Below are positions 57,513 to 64,000 of a stretch of DNA of 64,000 nucleotides, piece by piece (within the stretch, counting starts at the first letter, position 1; each line of letters starts with the position of its first letter). The notes below the pieces were generated by a model. It saw only the letters and a program-made list of their open reading frames with translations, was not told the DNA's origin and did no database searches. Location of the stretch: assembly GCA_021496925.1 (NCBI GenBank), contig CP053915.1, forward strand, positions 682,001 through 746,000, given 5' to 3'. The position numbers and the translations under genes are program-made. This DNA is from Acidovorax sp. YS12. Lineage in GTDB: Bacteria; Pseudomonadota; Gammaproteobacteria; Burkholderiales; Burkholderiaceae_C.

Positions 57513-58793
57513 ATGGCCCATATCGTGATCCTCGGCGCTGGCACGGGCGGCATGCCCGCCGCCTATGACCTGCGCGCCGCCATCGGCAAGGAACACCGCA
57601 TCACCGTCGTCAACGCGGTGGACTACTTCCAGTTCGTGCCTTCCAACCCCTGGGTGGCCGTGGGCTGGCGCGAGCGCAAGGACACCACGCTGCCCATCGC
57701 GCCGAGCCTGGCCAGGAAGGGCATCGACTTCATCGCCCAGCGCGTGGACCGCATCGACGCCGAGGGCAACGCCCTGGAGCTGGCCGACGGCCAGCGCCTG
57801 GGCTACGACTACCTGGTCATCACCACCGGCCCCAAGCTCTCGTTCGACGAAGTGCCCGGCGCAGGCCCGGTGCAGGGCCACACCCAGTCCATCTGCAGCG
57901 TGGACCACGCCGAGAAGGCCTGGGCCGACTACCAGGCCTTCGTGCAGGACCCCGGCCCTGCCATCATCGGCGCCATGCCGGGCGCGTCGTGCTTCGGCCC
58001 GGCGTACGAGTTCGCGTTCATCTTCAACAAGGACCTGCAGCGCCGCAAGCTGCGCCACAAGGTGCCGCTGACCTTCGTGACCAGCGAGCCCTACATCGGC
58101 CACATGGGCCTGGGCGGCGTGGGCGATTCCAAGACGTTGCTGGAGAGCGAGCTGCGCAGCTTCGACATCAAGTGGATCACCAACGCCAGGGTCACGAAGG
58201 TCGAGGCCGGGAAGATGTTCGTCACCGAGATGGACGAAAACGGCCAGCCGAAGAAGGAGCACGAGCTGCCCTTCAAGTACAGCATGATGCTGCCCGCCTT
58301 CAAGGGCGTGGACGCCGTGGCCGCCGTCGAGGGCCTGTGCAACCCGCGCGGCTTCGTGCTCATCGACGAAAACCAGCGCAGCAAGAAGTACCGCAACATC
58401 TTCTCGGCCGGCGTGTGCGTGGCCATACCGCCCGTCGAAGTCACGCCCGTGCCCACGGGCGCGCCCAAGACCGGCTACATGATCGAGACCATGGTCTCGG
58501 CCATCGTGCACAACATCGCCGCCGAGCTGGCGGGCAAGCCCCAGGACGCCACCGCCAAGGCCACCTGGAACGCCATCTGCCTGGCCGACATGGGCGACAC
58601 CGGCGCCGCCTTCGTGGCGCTGCCGCAGATTCCGCCGCGTAACGTGAACTGGTTCAAGAAGGGCAAATGGGTGCACCTGGCCAAGGTGGCATTCGAGAAG
58701 TACTTCATGTACAAGATGAAGAACGGCACAGCCGAACCCGTTTACGAAAAACACGTGCTCAAGGCCCTGGGTATCGTGCGGCTGGAGAAATGA
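57513..58793 (+). CDS. sqr: Sulfide:quinone oxidoreductase
   Basis: SQR oxidises H2S to polysulfide or persulfide and reduces quinone. The 426-residue FAD protein has GAGTGGMPAAYDLR for FAD and cysteines at 128 (SICSVDHA), 160 (GASCFGPAYEF) and 356 (NAICLADMGDTG), the same numbers as the three active cysteines of Acidithiobacillus SQR. The C-terminal amphipathic helices (KVAFEKYFMYKMK) bind the membrane. AAGGAGACAACC precedes the ATG. This gene defines the sulfur role of the locus. Confidence 0.93.
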   Translation: MAHIVILGAGTGGMPAAYDLRAAIGKEHRITVVNAVDYFQFVPSNPWVAVGWRERKDTTLPIAPSLARKGIDFIAQRVDRIDAEGNALELADGQRLGYDYLVITTGPKLSFDEVPGAGPVQGHTQSICSVDHAEKAWADYQAFVQDPGPAIIGAMPGASCFGPAYEFAFIFNKDLQRRKLRHKVPLTFVTSEPYIGHMGLGGVGDSKTLLESELRSFDIKWITNARVTKVEAGKMFVTEMDENGQPKKEHELPFKYSMMLPAFKGVDAVAAVEGLCNPRGFVLIDENQRSKKYRNIFSAGVCVAIPPVEVTPVPTGAPKTGYMIETMVSAIVHNIAAELAGKPQDATAKATWNAICLADMGDTGAAFVALPQIPPRNVNWFKKGKWVHLAKVAFEKYFMYKMKNGTAEPVYEKHVLKALGIVRLEK

Positions 58794-58805
58794 CCCTGCG
58801 CGCTG

Positions 58806-58866
58806 GGAGCTACTGAATCCATAGCTGCCAGCGCTTTATCCACCTACGTTTCTGGCATTTTTCATG
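58806..58866 (+). repeat. Dispersed palindrome copy 14, supplying the next start codon
   Basis: GAGCTACTGAATCCATAGCT, GCCAGCGCTTTATCCACCTA and CGTTTCTGGCATTTTTCATG end in the ATG of the methyltransferase gene (58864). The second arm is degenerate. The family end TTTTTCATG therefore became a translation start. Confidence 0.8.
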
Positions 58867-59475
58867 ACATTCTGGGACCAGGCCTTCGGCAACGCGGGCT
58901 ACAAGTACGGCACGCAGCCCAACGCTTTCCTGCGCGAGCAGGCCCACCGCCTGCCCGCCCACTGCCAGGCGCTGGTGCCCGGCGACGGCGAGGGCCGCAA
59001 CGGCGTCTGGCTGGCCGCGCAGGGGCACACCGTGCTGTCGGTCGATGGCTCGGCCGTGGGCCTGGCCAAGGCCCGCGCCCTGGCCCTGCAGCAGGGCGTG
59101 CCCCTGGCCACCGAGCAGGCCGACCTGACCGAGTGGACGCCTGCCCGTGGCGGCTACGACGCCGTGGTGCTGACCTACGTGCACTTTCCCTCGGCCCAGC
59201 GCGCCGCCATCCACCAGCGCCTGCAGCAGGCCCTGCGCCCTGGCGGCTGGCTGCTGCTGGAAGCCTTCCACCCCCTGCAACTGCACCACGCCAGCGGCGG
59301 CCCCAAGGACCCCGACATGCTCTACACCCTGGAGCAACTGCGCGGCGACTTTGCCGGGCTGCTGCACGAAACGCTGGGCTGGGAAGGCCCCCTCACCCTC
59401 GACGAAGGCCCCGGCCACCAGGGCCCGGCGCATGTCGTGCGCTGGCTGGGCCAGGCCCCTCACTTGTTTTCATGA
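58864..59475 (+). CDS. Class I SAM-dependent methyltransferase
   Basis: The 203-residue Rossmann methyltransferase (MTFWDQAFGNAGYKYGTQPNAFLREQ) has a weakened motif I (VPGDGEGRNGVWLAAQGHTVLSVDGS) and YDAVVLTYVHF. It resembles TehB/thiopurine-type enzymes that methylate chalcogen or thiol compounds, so a persulfide or thiol detoxification role is plausible in this locus. The ATG lies in the end of a palindrome and there is no ribosome site, so expression may be weak or coupled to upstream translation. Confidence 0.85.
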   Translation: MTFWDQAFGNAGYKYGTQPNAFLREQAHRLPAHCQALVPGDGEGRNGVWLAAQGHTVLSVDGSAVGLAKARALALQQGVPLATEQADLTEWTPARGGYDAVVLTYVHFPSAQRAAIHQRLQQALRPGGWLLLEAFHPLQLHHASGGPKDPDMLYTLEQLRGDFAGLLHETLGWEGPLTLDEGPGHQGPAHVVRWLGQAPHLFS

Positions 59476-59488
59476 AAGGAACCACGCC

Positions 59489-59698
59489 ATGACCTCCTGG
59501 CAAATCGTGCGCATCATCGCCGGCATCTTCATCCTGCTCACGCTGGCCCTGGGCCTGCCCGGCAGCCCGCTCTACATGAGCCAATGGTGGCTCGCCTTCA
59601 CCGCCTTCGTGGGAGCCAACCTGCTGCAAAGCGGCTTCACCAAGTGGTGCCTGCTGGAAAGCATCCTGCGCAAGCTGGGCGTACAGCCCGGCTGCTGA
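59489..59698 (+). CDS. DUF2892 (YgaP-like) membrane protein 1
   Basis: The 69-residue protein has two membrane helices (IVRIIAGIFILLTLALGLPG and WWLAFTAFVGANLLQSGF) and a C-terminal TKWCLLESILRKLGVQPGC with Cys. DUF2892 is the membrane part of the YgaP rhodanese. Here it is separate from the rhodanese, which follows 23 bases on. It may anchor or receive sulfane sulfur. Confidence 0.85.
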   Translation: MTSWQIVRIIAGIFILLTLALGLPGSPLYMSQWWLAFTAFVGANLLQSGFTKWCLLESILRKLGVQPGC

Positions 59699-59721
59699 TC
59701 CACCCGCGAGGAAGACCACCC

Positions 59722-60102
59722 ATGAAAACCGCTCTCGATCTCGTGGCCGCTGCCAAGGCGCGCATCCAGGAAGTGCCCGTGGCCGCCGCCGAAGCCGCCA
59801 TTGCCCAGGCCGACGTGCTTATCGACGTGCGCGAGCCCGACGAATACCGCCAGGGCCACCTGCCCGGCGCCGTGAACATGCCGCGCGGCCTGCTCGAATT
59901 CCAGATGAGCGGCCAACCCGCCATGGCGCCGCGCGACCTGGCCATCGTGCTGTACTGCAAGACCAGCGGCCGCGCCGCCCTGGCTGCCTGCGCGCTGCAC
60001 GACATGGGCTACCTGAACGTGCGCTCCATCGCTGGCGGCTTCGACGCCTGGGCCACCGCGGGCAAGCCCGTGGCCGCGCCGAGCACGCCCACATTCGGCT
60101 GA
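59722..60102 (+). CDS. Rhodanese-domain sulfurtransferase
   Basis: The 126-residue single rhodanese domain has LIDVREPDEYRQGHLPGAVNMPRGLLEFQM and the catalytic Cys79 in LYCKTSGRAALAA. The six-residue active loop (CKTSGR) is standard for sulfur transfer. With SQR upstream and YgaP-type membrane proteins around it, it should take the persulfide product of SQR. Confidence 0.92.
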   Translation: MKTALDLVAAAKARIQEVPVAAAEAAIAQADVLIDVREPDEYRQGHLPGAVNMPRGLLEFQMSGQPAMAPRDLAIVLYCKTSGRAALAACALHDMGYLNVRSIAGGFDAWATAGKPVAAPSTPTFG

Positions 60103-60134
60103 TTCACTTTCCCAACCCCAAGGAGGAACACACC

Positions 60135-60329
60135 ATGAAATTCAATGTTGGCGGCATCGACCGCATCCTGCGCATCGTCGTCGGCCTGGTACTGATCGCC
60201 CTGGCCGCCACCGGCACCGTGGGCTGGTGGGGGTACATCGGCGTGGTGCCGCTGCTGACCGGCATTTTCCGCTTCTGCCCGGCGTATCCGCTGCTGGGCA
60301 TCAGCACCTGCCCGATGAAGAAGAACTGA
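60135..60329 (+). CDS. DUF2892 (YgaP-like) membrane protein 2
   Basis: The 64-residue protein (MKFNVGGIDRILRIVVGLVL, then GWWGYIGVVPLLTGIFRFCPAYPLLGISTCPMKK) has two helices and two Cys in the classical DUF2892 FCPAYPLLGISTC pattern. It differs from the copy upstream of the rhodanese. CCAAGGAGGAACACACC is one of the strongest ribosome sites in the window. It is the last gene of the operon. Confidence 0.9.
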   Translation: MKFNVGGIDRILRIVVGLVLIALAATGTVGWWGYIGVVPLLTGIFRFCPAYPLLGISTCPMKKN

Positions 60330-60330
60330 C

Positions 60331-60358
60331 GCAGCGGCCGCGACGCGGCTGCCTGTTT
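60331..60358 (+). terminator. Imperfect hairpin and T-run after the DUF2892 gene
   Basis: GCAGCGGCCGCG and CGCGGCTGC pair with a bulge, followed by CTGTTTTT. It is a possible first terminator of the sulfur operon, backed by a stronger one at 60378-60419. Confidence 0.45.
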
Positions 60359-60377
60359 TTCGCCACTGCTTTCCATG

Positions 60378-60419
60378 GCGGCATCCCATGCCATAACGGC
60401 GTGGATGCCGCTTTTTTTT
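60378..60419 (+). terminator. Strong Rho-independent terminator of the sulfur locus
   Basis: GCGGCATCC (60378-60386) and GGATGCCGC (60403-60411) pair perfectly around 16 bases and are followed by eight T residues. This is the best intrinsic terminator in the window and fixes the 3' end of the operon. Confidence 0.8.
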
Positions 60420-60558
60420 GCGGATAAGGCTTGCGTGGGGAGAGGTGTTTCGCTGGTGCTTTTTGGGCGACAAGGCATCGTGCTACATTGTTTTATCCGG
60501 CCGGTATTCTTCTGGCACCGGCCGTCCATGACCCATATGCCCTCTTGAAAGAAGCGCC

Positions 60559-60864
60559 GTGATAACCTGCTATCTGAGATACATCATCGATCCATTCAAG
60601 CTCAAGGAATTCGAGCATTATGGAAAGATATGGATCCCGCTGGTCGAGAAATTCGGCGGCAAACACCATGGTTACTTCCTGCCATCCGAAGGAGCGAACA
60701 ACGTTGCACTTGCCATGTTCACCTTTCCCAGCATGGCGCTCTATGAGGAGTACCGCACTCAGTCATTCCAGGACGCCGAATGCCAAGCCGCCTTCAAGTA
60801 TGCGGAGGAAACTCGTTGCATCATCAGCTATGAGCGAAGCTTCTTCCGCCCGGTGTTTGAATGA
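60559..60864 (+). CDS. NIPSNAP family protein
   Basis: The 101-residue ferredoxin-like protein (MITCYLRYIIDPFKLKEFEHYGKIW... YFLPSEGANNVALAMFTFPSMALYEEYRTQSFQD) matches NIPSNAP. The GTG start at 60559 has GAAAGAAG upstream. Function in bacteria is unclear. Codon use is less GC-biased than in the sulfur operon. It is followed at 60893 by a GNAT gene and may be co-transcribed. Confidence 0.82.
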   Translation: MITCYLRYIIDPFKLKEFEHYGKIWIPLVEKFGGKHHGYFLPSEGANNVALAMFTFPSMALYEEYRTQSFQDAECQAAFKYAEETRCIISYERSFFRPVFE

Positions 60865-60892
60865 GCCCGGGGCTTTGGGGGACAGTGCCAAC

Positions 60893-61348
60893 ATGCCGCT
60901 ACTGATCCAGGAAGTTTCTGCGGCAGAGGCCCCCATGGAACTGCTGCTGCTTGCCGATCCCTCGGAAGACAAGGTCCGTTCCTATCTTCCCAGATCAAAG
61001 TGCTTTATTGCCTTGCGCCATGGCATTACGGTGGGCGCATGTGTTGTTCAACCGCTTGGCGCGGGAGCGCATGAAATAATGTGCATTGCCATACAGCCAA
61101 CCCATCAAAAATCCGGCCATGGCTCGGCGTTGCTGCAATGGGTCATTGGTTTCTTCCGTAAATCTGGCGCGCGCCAAATGGAAGTGGGCACCGGCACATT
61201 CGGCTATCAGCTCGCCTTCTACCAGCGGCATGGTTTTCGGGCCGAACGCATTGACCGCGATTTCTTCGTCAGAAACTACCCTGCGCCCATCTTCGAGAAC
61301 GGGATACAACTGTTCGACATGCTGCGTCTCACGCTGAAATACCGCTAG
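60893..61348 (+). CDS. GNAT family N-acetyltransferase
   Basis: The 151-residue protein (MPLLIQEVSAAEAPMELLLL) has IMCIAIQPTHQKSGHGSALLQWVIGFF as the acetyl-CoA loop and MEVGTGTFGYQLAFYQRHGFRAERIDRDFF. The substrate is unknown. The ATG at 60893 lies 28 bases past the NIPSNAP stop; it has no strong ribosome site. Confidence 0.82.
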   Translation: MPLLIQEVSAAEAPMELLLLADPSEDKVRSYLPRSKCFIALRHGITVGACVVQPLGAGAHEIMCIAIQPTHQKSGHGSALLQWVIGFFRKSGARQMEVGTGTFGYQLAFYQRHGFRAERIDRDFFVRNYPAPIFENGIQLFDMLRLTLKYR

Positions 61349-61389
61349 GCGGAGCGCCTTTTATTGCACGCACCAGCGCGCTTCATGCA

Positions 61390-61447
61390 TAAAAAGGCCT
61401 CCAGCCCTTTGCCATCAAGCGCTAGCAGCTCTCATTACAGGAGCAAC
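61390..61447 (-). repeat. Dispersed palindrome copy 15, covering the bioB 3' end
   Basis: TAAAAAGGCCTCCAGCCCTT, TGCCATCAAGCGCTAGCAGC and TCTCATTACAGGAGCAAC is a reverse copy. The bioB stop (TAG, complement of 61422-61424) and its last eight or so codons lie inside it. Confidence 0.85.
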
Positions 61448-62519
61448 CAGCCCCCTCTTCCTGCCCATGGCCATGCGCAGCGGTTGCCGTGGTGCGGTGG
61501 CCGCGCAGGCCCAGCTTGGCGAGCAGTTGTTCGTCGGCCGCCACGTCGGGGTTGCCCGTCACCAGCAGCTTGTCGCCGTAGAAGATGGAATTGGCCCCCG
61601 CCAGGAAGCACAGCGCCTGCACGGCGTCGCCCAACTGCTGGCGCCCGGCGGACAGGCGCACGCGCGCGTGCGGCATGGTGATGCGGGCCACGGCGATCAC
61701 GCGCACGAAGTCGAAGGGGTCGATGGGGGCGCTGTCGGCCAGCGGGGTGCCTGGCACGCGCACCAGGCTGTTGATGGGCACGGACTCGGGGTACGGATTC
61801 AGGTTGGCGAGCTGCGCGATCAGGCCCGCGCGGTGCACCGGCGCCTCGCCCATGCCCACGATGCCGCCGCAGCACACGCTGATGCCCGCCGCGCGCACGC
61901 TGGCCAGCGTGTCGAGGCGGTCCTGGTACTGGCGCGTGCTGACCACGTCGGTGTAGTACTCGGGGGCGGTGTCCAGGTTGTGGTTGTAGTAGTCCAGGCC
62001 GGCCTGCTTGAGGGCCAGCGCCTGGTGCGGCTGCAGCATGCCCAGGGTGGCGCAGGTCTGCAGGCCCAGGCCCTTCACGGCGCCGATGAGTTCGCTTATC
62101 TTCTCGATGTCGCGGTCCTTGGGCGCGCGCCAGGCAGCGCCCATGCAGAAGCGCGTGGCGCCCGCCTCCTTGGCGGCCTGGGCGGCGGCCGTGACCTCCT
62201 GCACGCCCATGAGTTTTTCGGCCTTCACGCCGGTGTCGAACTCGGCGGACTGTGGGCAGTAGCCGCAGTTCTCGGGGCAGCCGCCGGTTTTCACCGACAG
62301 CAGCGTGGCCAGCTCGATGTCACCCGCGGGCCAGTGCTGGCGGTGCACGGTCTGGGCCTCGAAGAGCAGGTCCATGAGCGGCTTGTCGAGCAGCGCCTGG
62401 ATGGCCTCCACCTGCCACGGGCCCGCGGCCAAGTCTGCGGGGGCGCTGGCGCGGCGGTGCAGGTGCACGGGCTGGACGTCTGGCGTGGTGCCGGTGGCGA
62501 CGGGAGCGAGGGAAGGCAT
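61422..62519 (-). CDS. bioB: BioB, biotin synthase
   Basis: BioB is a radical-SAM enzyme that inserts sulfur into dethiobiotin. The 365-residue protein has KTGGCPENCGYCPQSA (Cys81, Cys85, Cys88) for the SAM cluster, then RFCMGAAWRAPKDRD, YNHNLDT and GISVCCGGIVGMGE for the second cluster and substrate. The start at 62519 follows the normal pattern; an upstream frame start at 62612 is unlikely. The C-terminus ends HGHGQEEGAGCSCNESC, where the last Cys-rich residues come from a palindrome copy. The other bio genes are not here. Confidence 0.94.
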   Translation of the reverse strand: MPSLAPVATGTTPDVQPVHLHRRASAPADLAAGPWQVEAIQALLDKPLMDLLFEAQTVHRQHWPAGDIELATLLSVKTGGCPENCGYCPQSAEFDTGVKAEKLMGVQEVTAAAQAAKEAGATRFCMGAAWRAPKDRDIEKISELIGAVKGLGLQTCATLGMLQPHQALALKQAGLDYYNHNLDTAPEYYTDVVSTRQYQDRLDTLASVRAAGISVCCGGIVGMGEAPVHRAGLIAQLANLNPYPESVPINSLVRVPGTPLADSAPIDPFDFVRVIAVARITMPHARVRLSAGRQQLGDAVQALCFLAGANSIFYGDKLLVTGNPDVAADEQLLAKLGLRGHRTTATAAHGHGQEEGAGCSCNESC

Positions 62520-62922
62520 GGGCGTGGGTCCTTGGGTGACTGGTGGCAATGCAGCGGATTCTGGGTCTAAAGAAGCCGCAAATGCACACCACGGAGTCAC
62601 AAAAAACGCCATTGCACATGTTGCGCTAACTTGGGCTATTTTTCGATTTGCGTTACGCGAAGATGAAATATTTTGAATGCATTTGAAGGAAAGTTACCGA
62701 CACTCTTGTGCAGCGTGCCACCCGCGTTTGCAATTGCACTCTTTCGCGCTCGTTCATCGCCCATCTCTCATTCAAAATCCATGAAGATCGGCCATAGATG
62801 CAGAATCCAGCGTCCGTCGGCGCCCGGTACGAGAAGGCAACAAAAAAGGGGGCTCATGCCCCCTTTTCCACCCAGGCCGCCTTTGGCCCAGAACTCGTTG
62901 TCGTCAATCAGGCGCGGGCGGT
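62520..62922. other. Gap between bioB and the VOC gene
   Basis: About 400 bases, AT-richer than average (TTTTTCGATTTGCGTTACGC, GAAATATTTTGAATGCATTT). It should hold the bioB promoter. No open frame in it looks coding and no biotin-repressor site was identified by eye. Its right end contains the terminator of the VOC operon. Confidence 0.45.
62841..62866 (-). terminator. Rho-independent terminator after the VOC gene
   Basis: AAAAGGGGGC and GCCCCCTTTT pair perfectly around TCAT. On the minus strand the hairpin is followed by TTTTTTGTTG. It lies 56 bases beyond the VOC stop. Confidence 0.8.
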
Positions 62923-63396
62923 TCAGCCCAGCGCGGCGATGACCTCGGGCGGTGCTTGCACCAGCTCGATCAGCACGCCCTCGCCCGCAATGGGGAATTC
63001 GTCGTTGCTCTTGGGGTGCAGGAAGGTGATGTCGTAGCCCGCCGCGCCCTTGCGGATGCCGCCGGTGGCAAAGCGCACGCCTTGCGCCGTGAGCCATTCC
63101 ACCGCCTTGGGCAGGTCGTCGATCCACAGGCCGATGTGGTTCAGCGGCGTGGTGTGCACGGCGGGTTTCTTCTCGATGTCCAGCGGCTGCATGATGTCCA
63201 CCTCCACCTTGAAGGCGCCCTGCCCCATGGCGAGGATGTCTTCGTCCACGTTCTCGCGCTCGCTCTGGAAGGTGCCGGTCTGGGCCAGGCCAAGCATGTC
63301 CACCCACAGGGTTTTCATGCGCTGCTTGTCGGTGCCGCCGATGGCGACTTGCTGGATGCCCAGCACTTTGAAGGGGCGTTGCTTGCTGTCGTTCAT
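62923..63396 (-). CDS. VOC family protein (glyoxalase-like)
   Basis: The 157-residue protein has two beta-alpha-beta-beta-beta units of the vicinal oxygen chelate fold. Likely metal ligands are in LGIQQVAIGG (His is absent, Gln present), TPLNHIGLWIDD and EGVLIELVQAPP. The first ligand position is not a His, so it may be a binding protein or an altered enzyme. Relatives include lactoylglutathione lyases and methylmalonyl-CoA epimerases. The start is one base from the next gene's stop. Confidence 0.8.
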   Translation of the reverse strand: MNDSKQRPFKVLGIQQVAIGGTDKQRMKTLWVDMLGLAQTGTFQSERENVDEDILAMGQGAFKVEVDIMQPLDIEKKPAVHTTPLNHIGLWIDDLPKAVEWLTAQGVRFATGGIRKGAAGYDITFLHPKSNDEFPIAGEGVLIELVQAPPEVIAALG

Positions 63397-63397
63397 T

Positions 63398-63940
63398 TCA
63401 TGCTTTCAGTGAGCGGGAGGGCGACTGCCAGCGCCGCAGCTCCCAAAGGGCCAAGGGCTCCGCGCCGGCGAGCGCCCTCGCCTCGGCGATGATGTCGCGG
63501 TACCCGTTCCAGTCGTCCAGTTCCGTCCAGCGGATGTGGCGCATGCTGGGAATGTGGCTCAGGATGACGCCATCCACCGGAAAATGCGGGGGCGGCGGCG
63601 CCTGGGTGCCGTGGCACCAAAGGTATTTGAGCCACAGGTTGATGAGCTTCTGCGCCGAGCCGACGCGCCAGCGGCCGTTCTGCATCACGGCGGCGGTTTC
63701 CTGCCAACCGCCCACCTCATCGTGCAGGCCGCATAACCATGCGATGTAGTGCGCATCGGCCATGGACGCAACGGCGGCCGTGTCGATGGCGCGCAAGCGC
63801 TCGAAAACGCGGCGGCGCCATGCTTCTTTCCGGGCCGCATCGGCCTCGGCGCGGTACAGGTGCCCGCGCTGCGCCATGCCCTGGAAGCTGAGGCCGAACA
63901 GTTGCTCGCGCAGAAAGCTTTCCTTGAGAGCGGCTTCCAT
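63398..63940 (-). CDS. Unknown 180-residue protein
   Basis: The soluble helical product (MEAALKESFLREQLFGLSFQGMAQRG...) contains MADAHYIAWLCGLHDEVGGWQETAAVM, QKLINLWLKYLWCHGTQAPPPPHFPVDGVIL and a Trp-rich end (LDDWNGYRDIIAEAR). It reads as a real conserved protein, but I recognise no family or catalytic motif. It is immediately upstream of the VOC gene, one base apart, so the two are one operon. Confidence 0.65.
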   Translation of the reverse strand: MEAALKESFLREQLFGLSFQGMAQRGHLYRAEADAARKEAWRRRVFERLRAIDTAAVASMADAHYIAWLCGLHDEVGGWQETAAVMQNGRWRVGSAQKLINLWLKYLWCHGTQAPPPPHFPVDGVILSHIPSMRHIRWTELDDWNGYRDIIAEARALAGAEPLALWELRRWQSPSRSLKA

Positions 63941-63960
63941 GGGCAGGCGTCGGTCCGGCG

Positions 63961-64000
63961 ATTGCTCTTTGTTTCATAGCTGCCAGCGCTTGCTGCACAA
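63961..64000 (+). repeat. Dispersed palindrome copy 16 (cut by the window end)
   Basis: ATTGCTCTTTGTTTCATAGC and TGCCAGCGCTTGCTGCACAA show the left shoulder and first arm of the family; the second arm lies beyond base 64000. Confidence 0.8.

Overview
The window is high-GC chromosomal DNA of a betaproteobacterium, most likely family Comamonadaceae (Burkholderiales). The evidence is the gene content (dapC-dapD-pilU-dapE-prmB run, PHB depolymerase, single-chain pntA plus pntB) and about sixteen copies of a short imperfect palindrome, core like ATAGCTGCCAGCGCTTG, of a kind common in Acidovorax-like genomes. No rRNA, tRNA or CRISPR array was seen. The species cannot be fixed from the sequence alone.

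Layout. 1-1012 is the right end of a Tn4371-type integrative element: the 3' end of trbI, a DUF2274 gene, a hairpin and a gene-poor tail stopping at a copy of the chromosomal palindrome. 1070-8394 (minus strand) is a tight run: ABC-F ATPase, prmB, dapE, pilU, dapD, dapC, mostly lysine/diaminopimelate synthesis. A chemoreceptor (8582), an RnfB-like ferredoxin, phaZ and dusA follow. 13718-20128 holds pntAB, the methionine importer metNIQ and an FMN reductase. 20240-27311 is patchier: an IS5-type transposase remnant, acetyltransferases, a b-type cytochrome, msrA, a ZnuD-like zinc receptor with a His-rich loop, and a Vat-like acetyltransferase of lower GC. 27462-34394 is housekeeping and stress genes: AEC transporter, pdxH, ChaC-type cyclotransferase, OmpA-like protein, pirin, two YceI proteins with cytochrome b561 and a divergent LysR regulator, gloA.

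34342-46069 is the most distinctive region. It is an AraC-type regulator divergent from a catabolic operon with a complete DMSO-reductase type II molybdenum enzyme (alpha with Tat signal, FeS beta, heme-b-type gamma, TorD-like chaperone), as in ethylbenzene dehydrogenase and steroid C25 dehydrogenase. Behind it lie an unusual acyl-CoA dehydrogenase homologue, a short-chain dehydrogenase, a small exported protein, an acetoacetate-decarboxylase-fold protein keeping the Lys-Lys pair, an SCP2 lipid carrier and an ACMSD-type amidohydrolase. Together they suggest oxygen-independent hydroxylation and breakdown of a hydrophobic substrate (terpene, steroid or alkylated ring). The substrate is unknown.

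46160-49192 carries MarR-MFS-MaoC and a convergent SDR. 49298-50709 holds a bestrophin and a small unknown. 50706-60329 looks like one sulfur-stress locus: an ArsR repressor with candidate thiol-sensor cysteines, divergent from an RND efflux system (HlyD, RND pump, AhpD-like protein, TolC), sulfide:quinone oxidoreductase, methyltransferase, two YgaP-type DUF2892 membrane proteins and a rhodanese. The window ends with NIPSNAP, GNAT, bioB, a VOC protein and an unknown gene.

The palindrome family is more than spacer: copies lie in frame inside dapE and prmB, supply the stop codons of the ABC-F gene and bioB, supply the start codon of the methyltransferase, and split metI from metQ.
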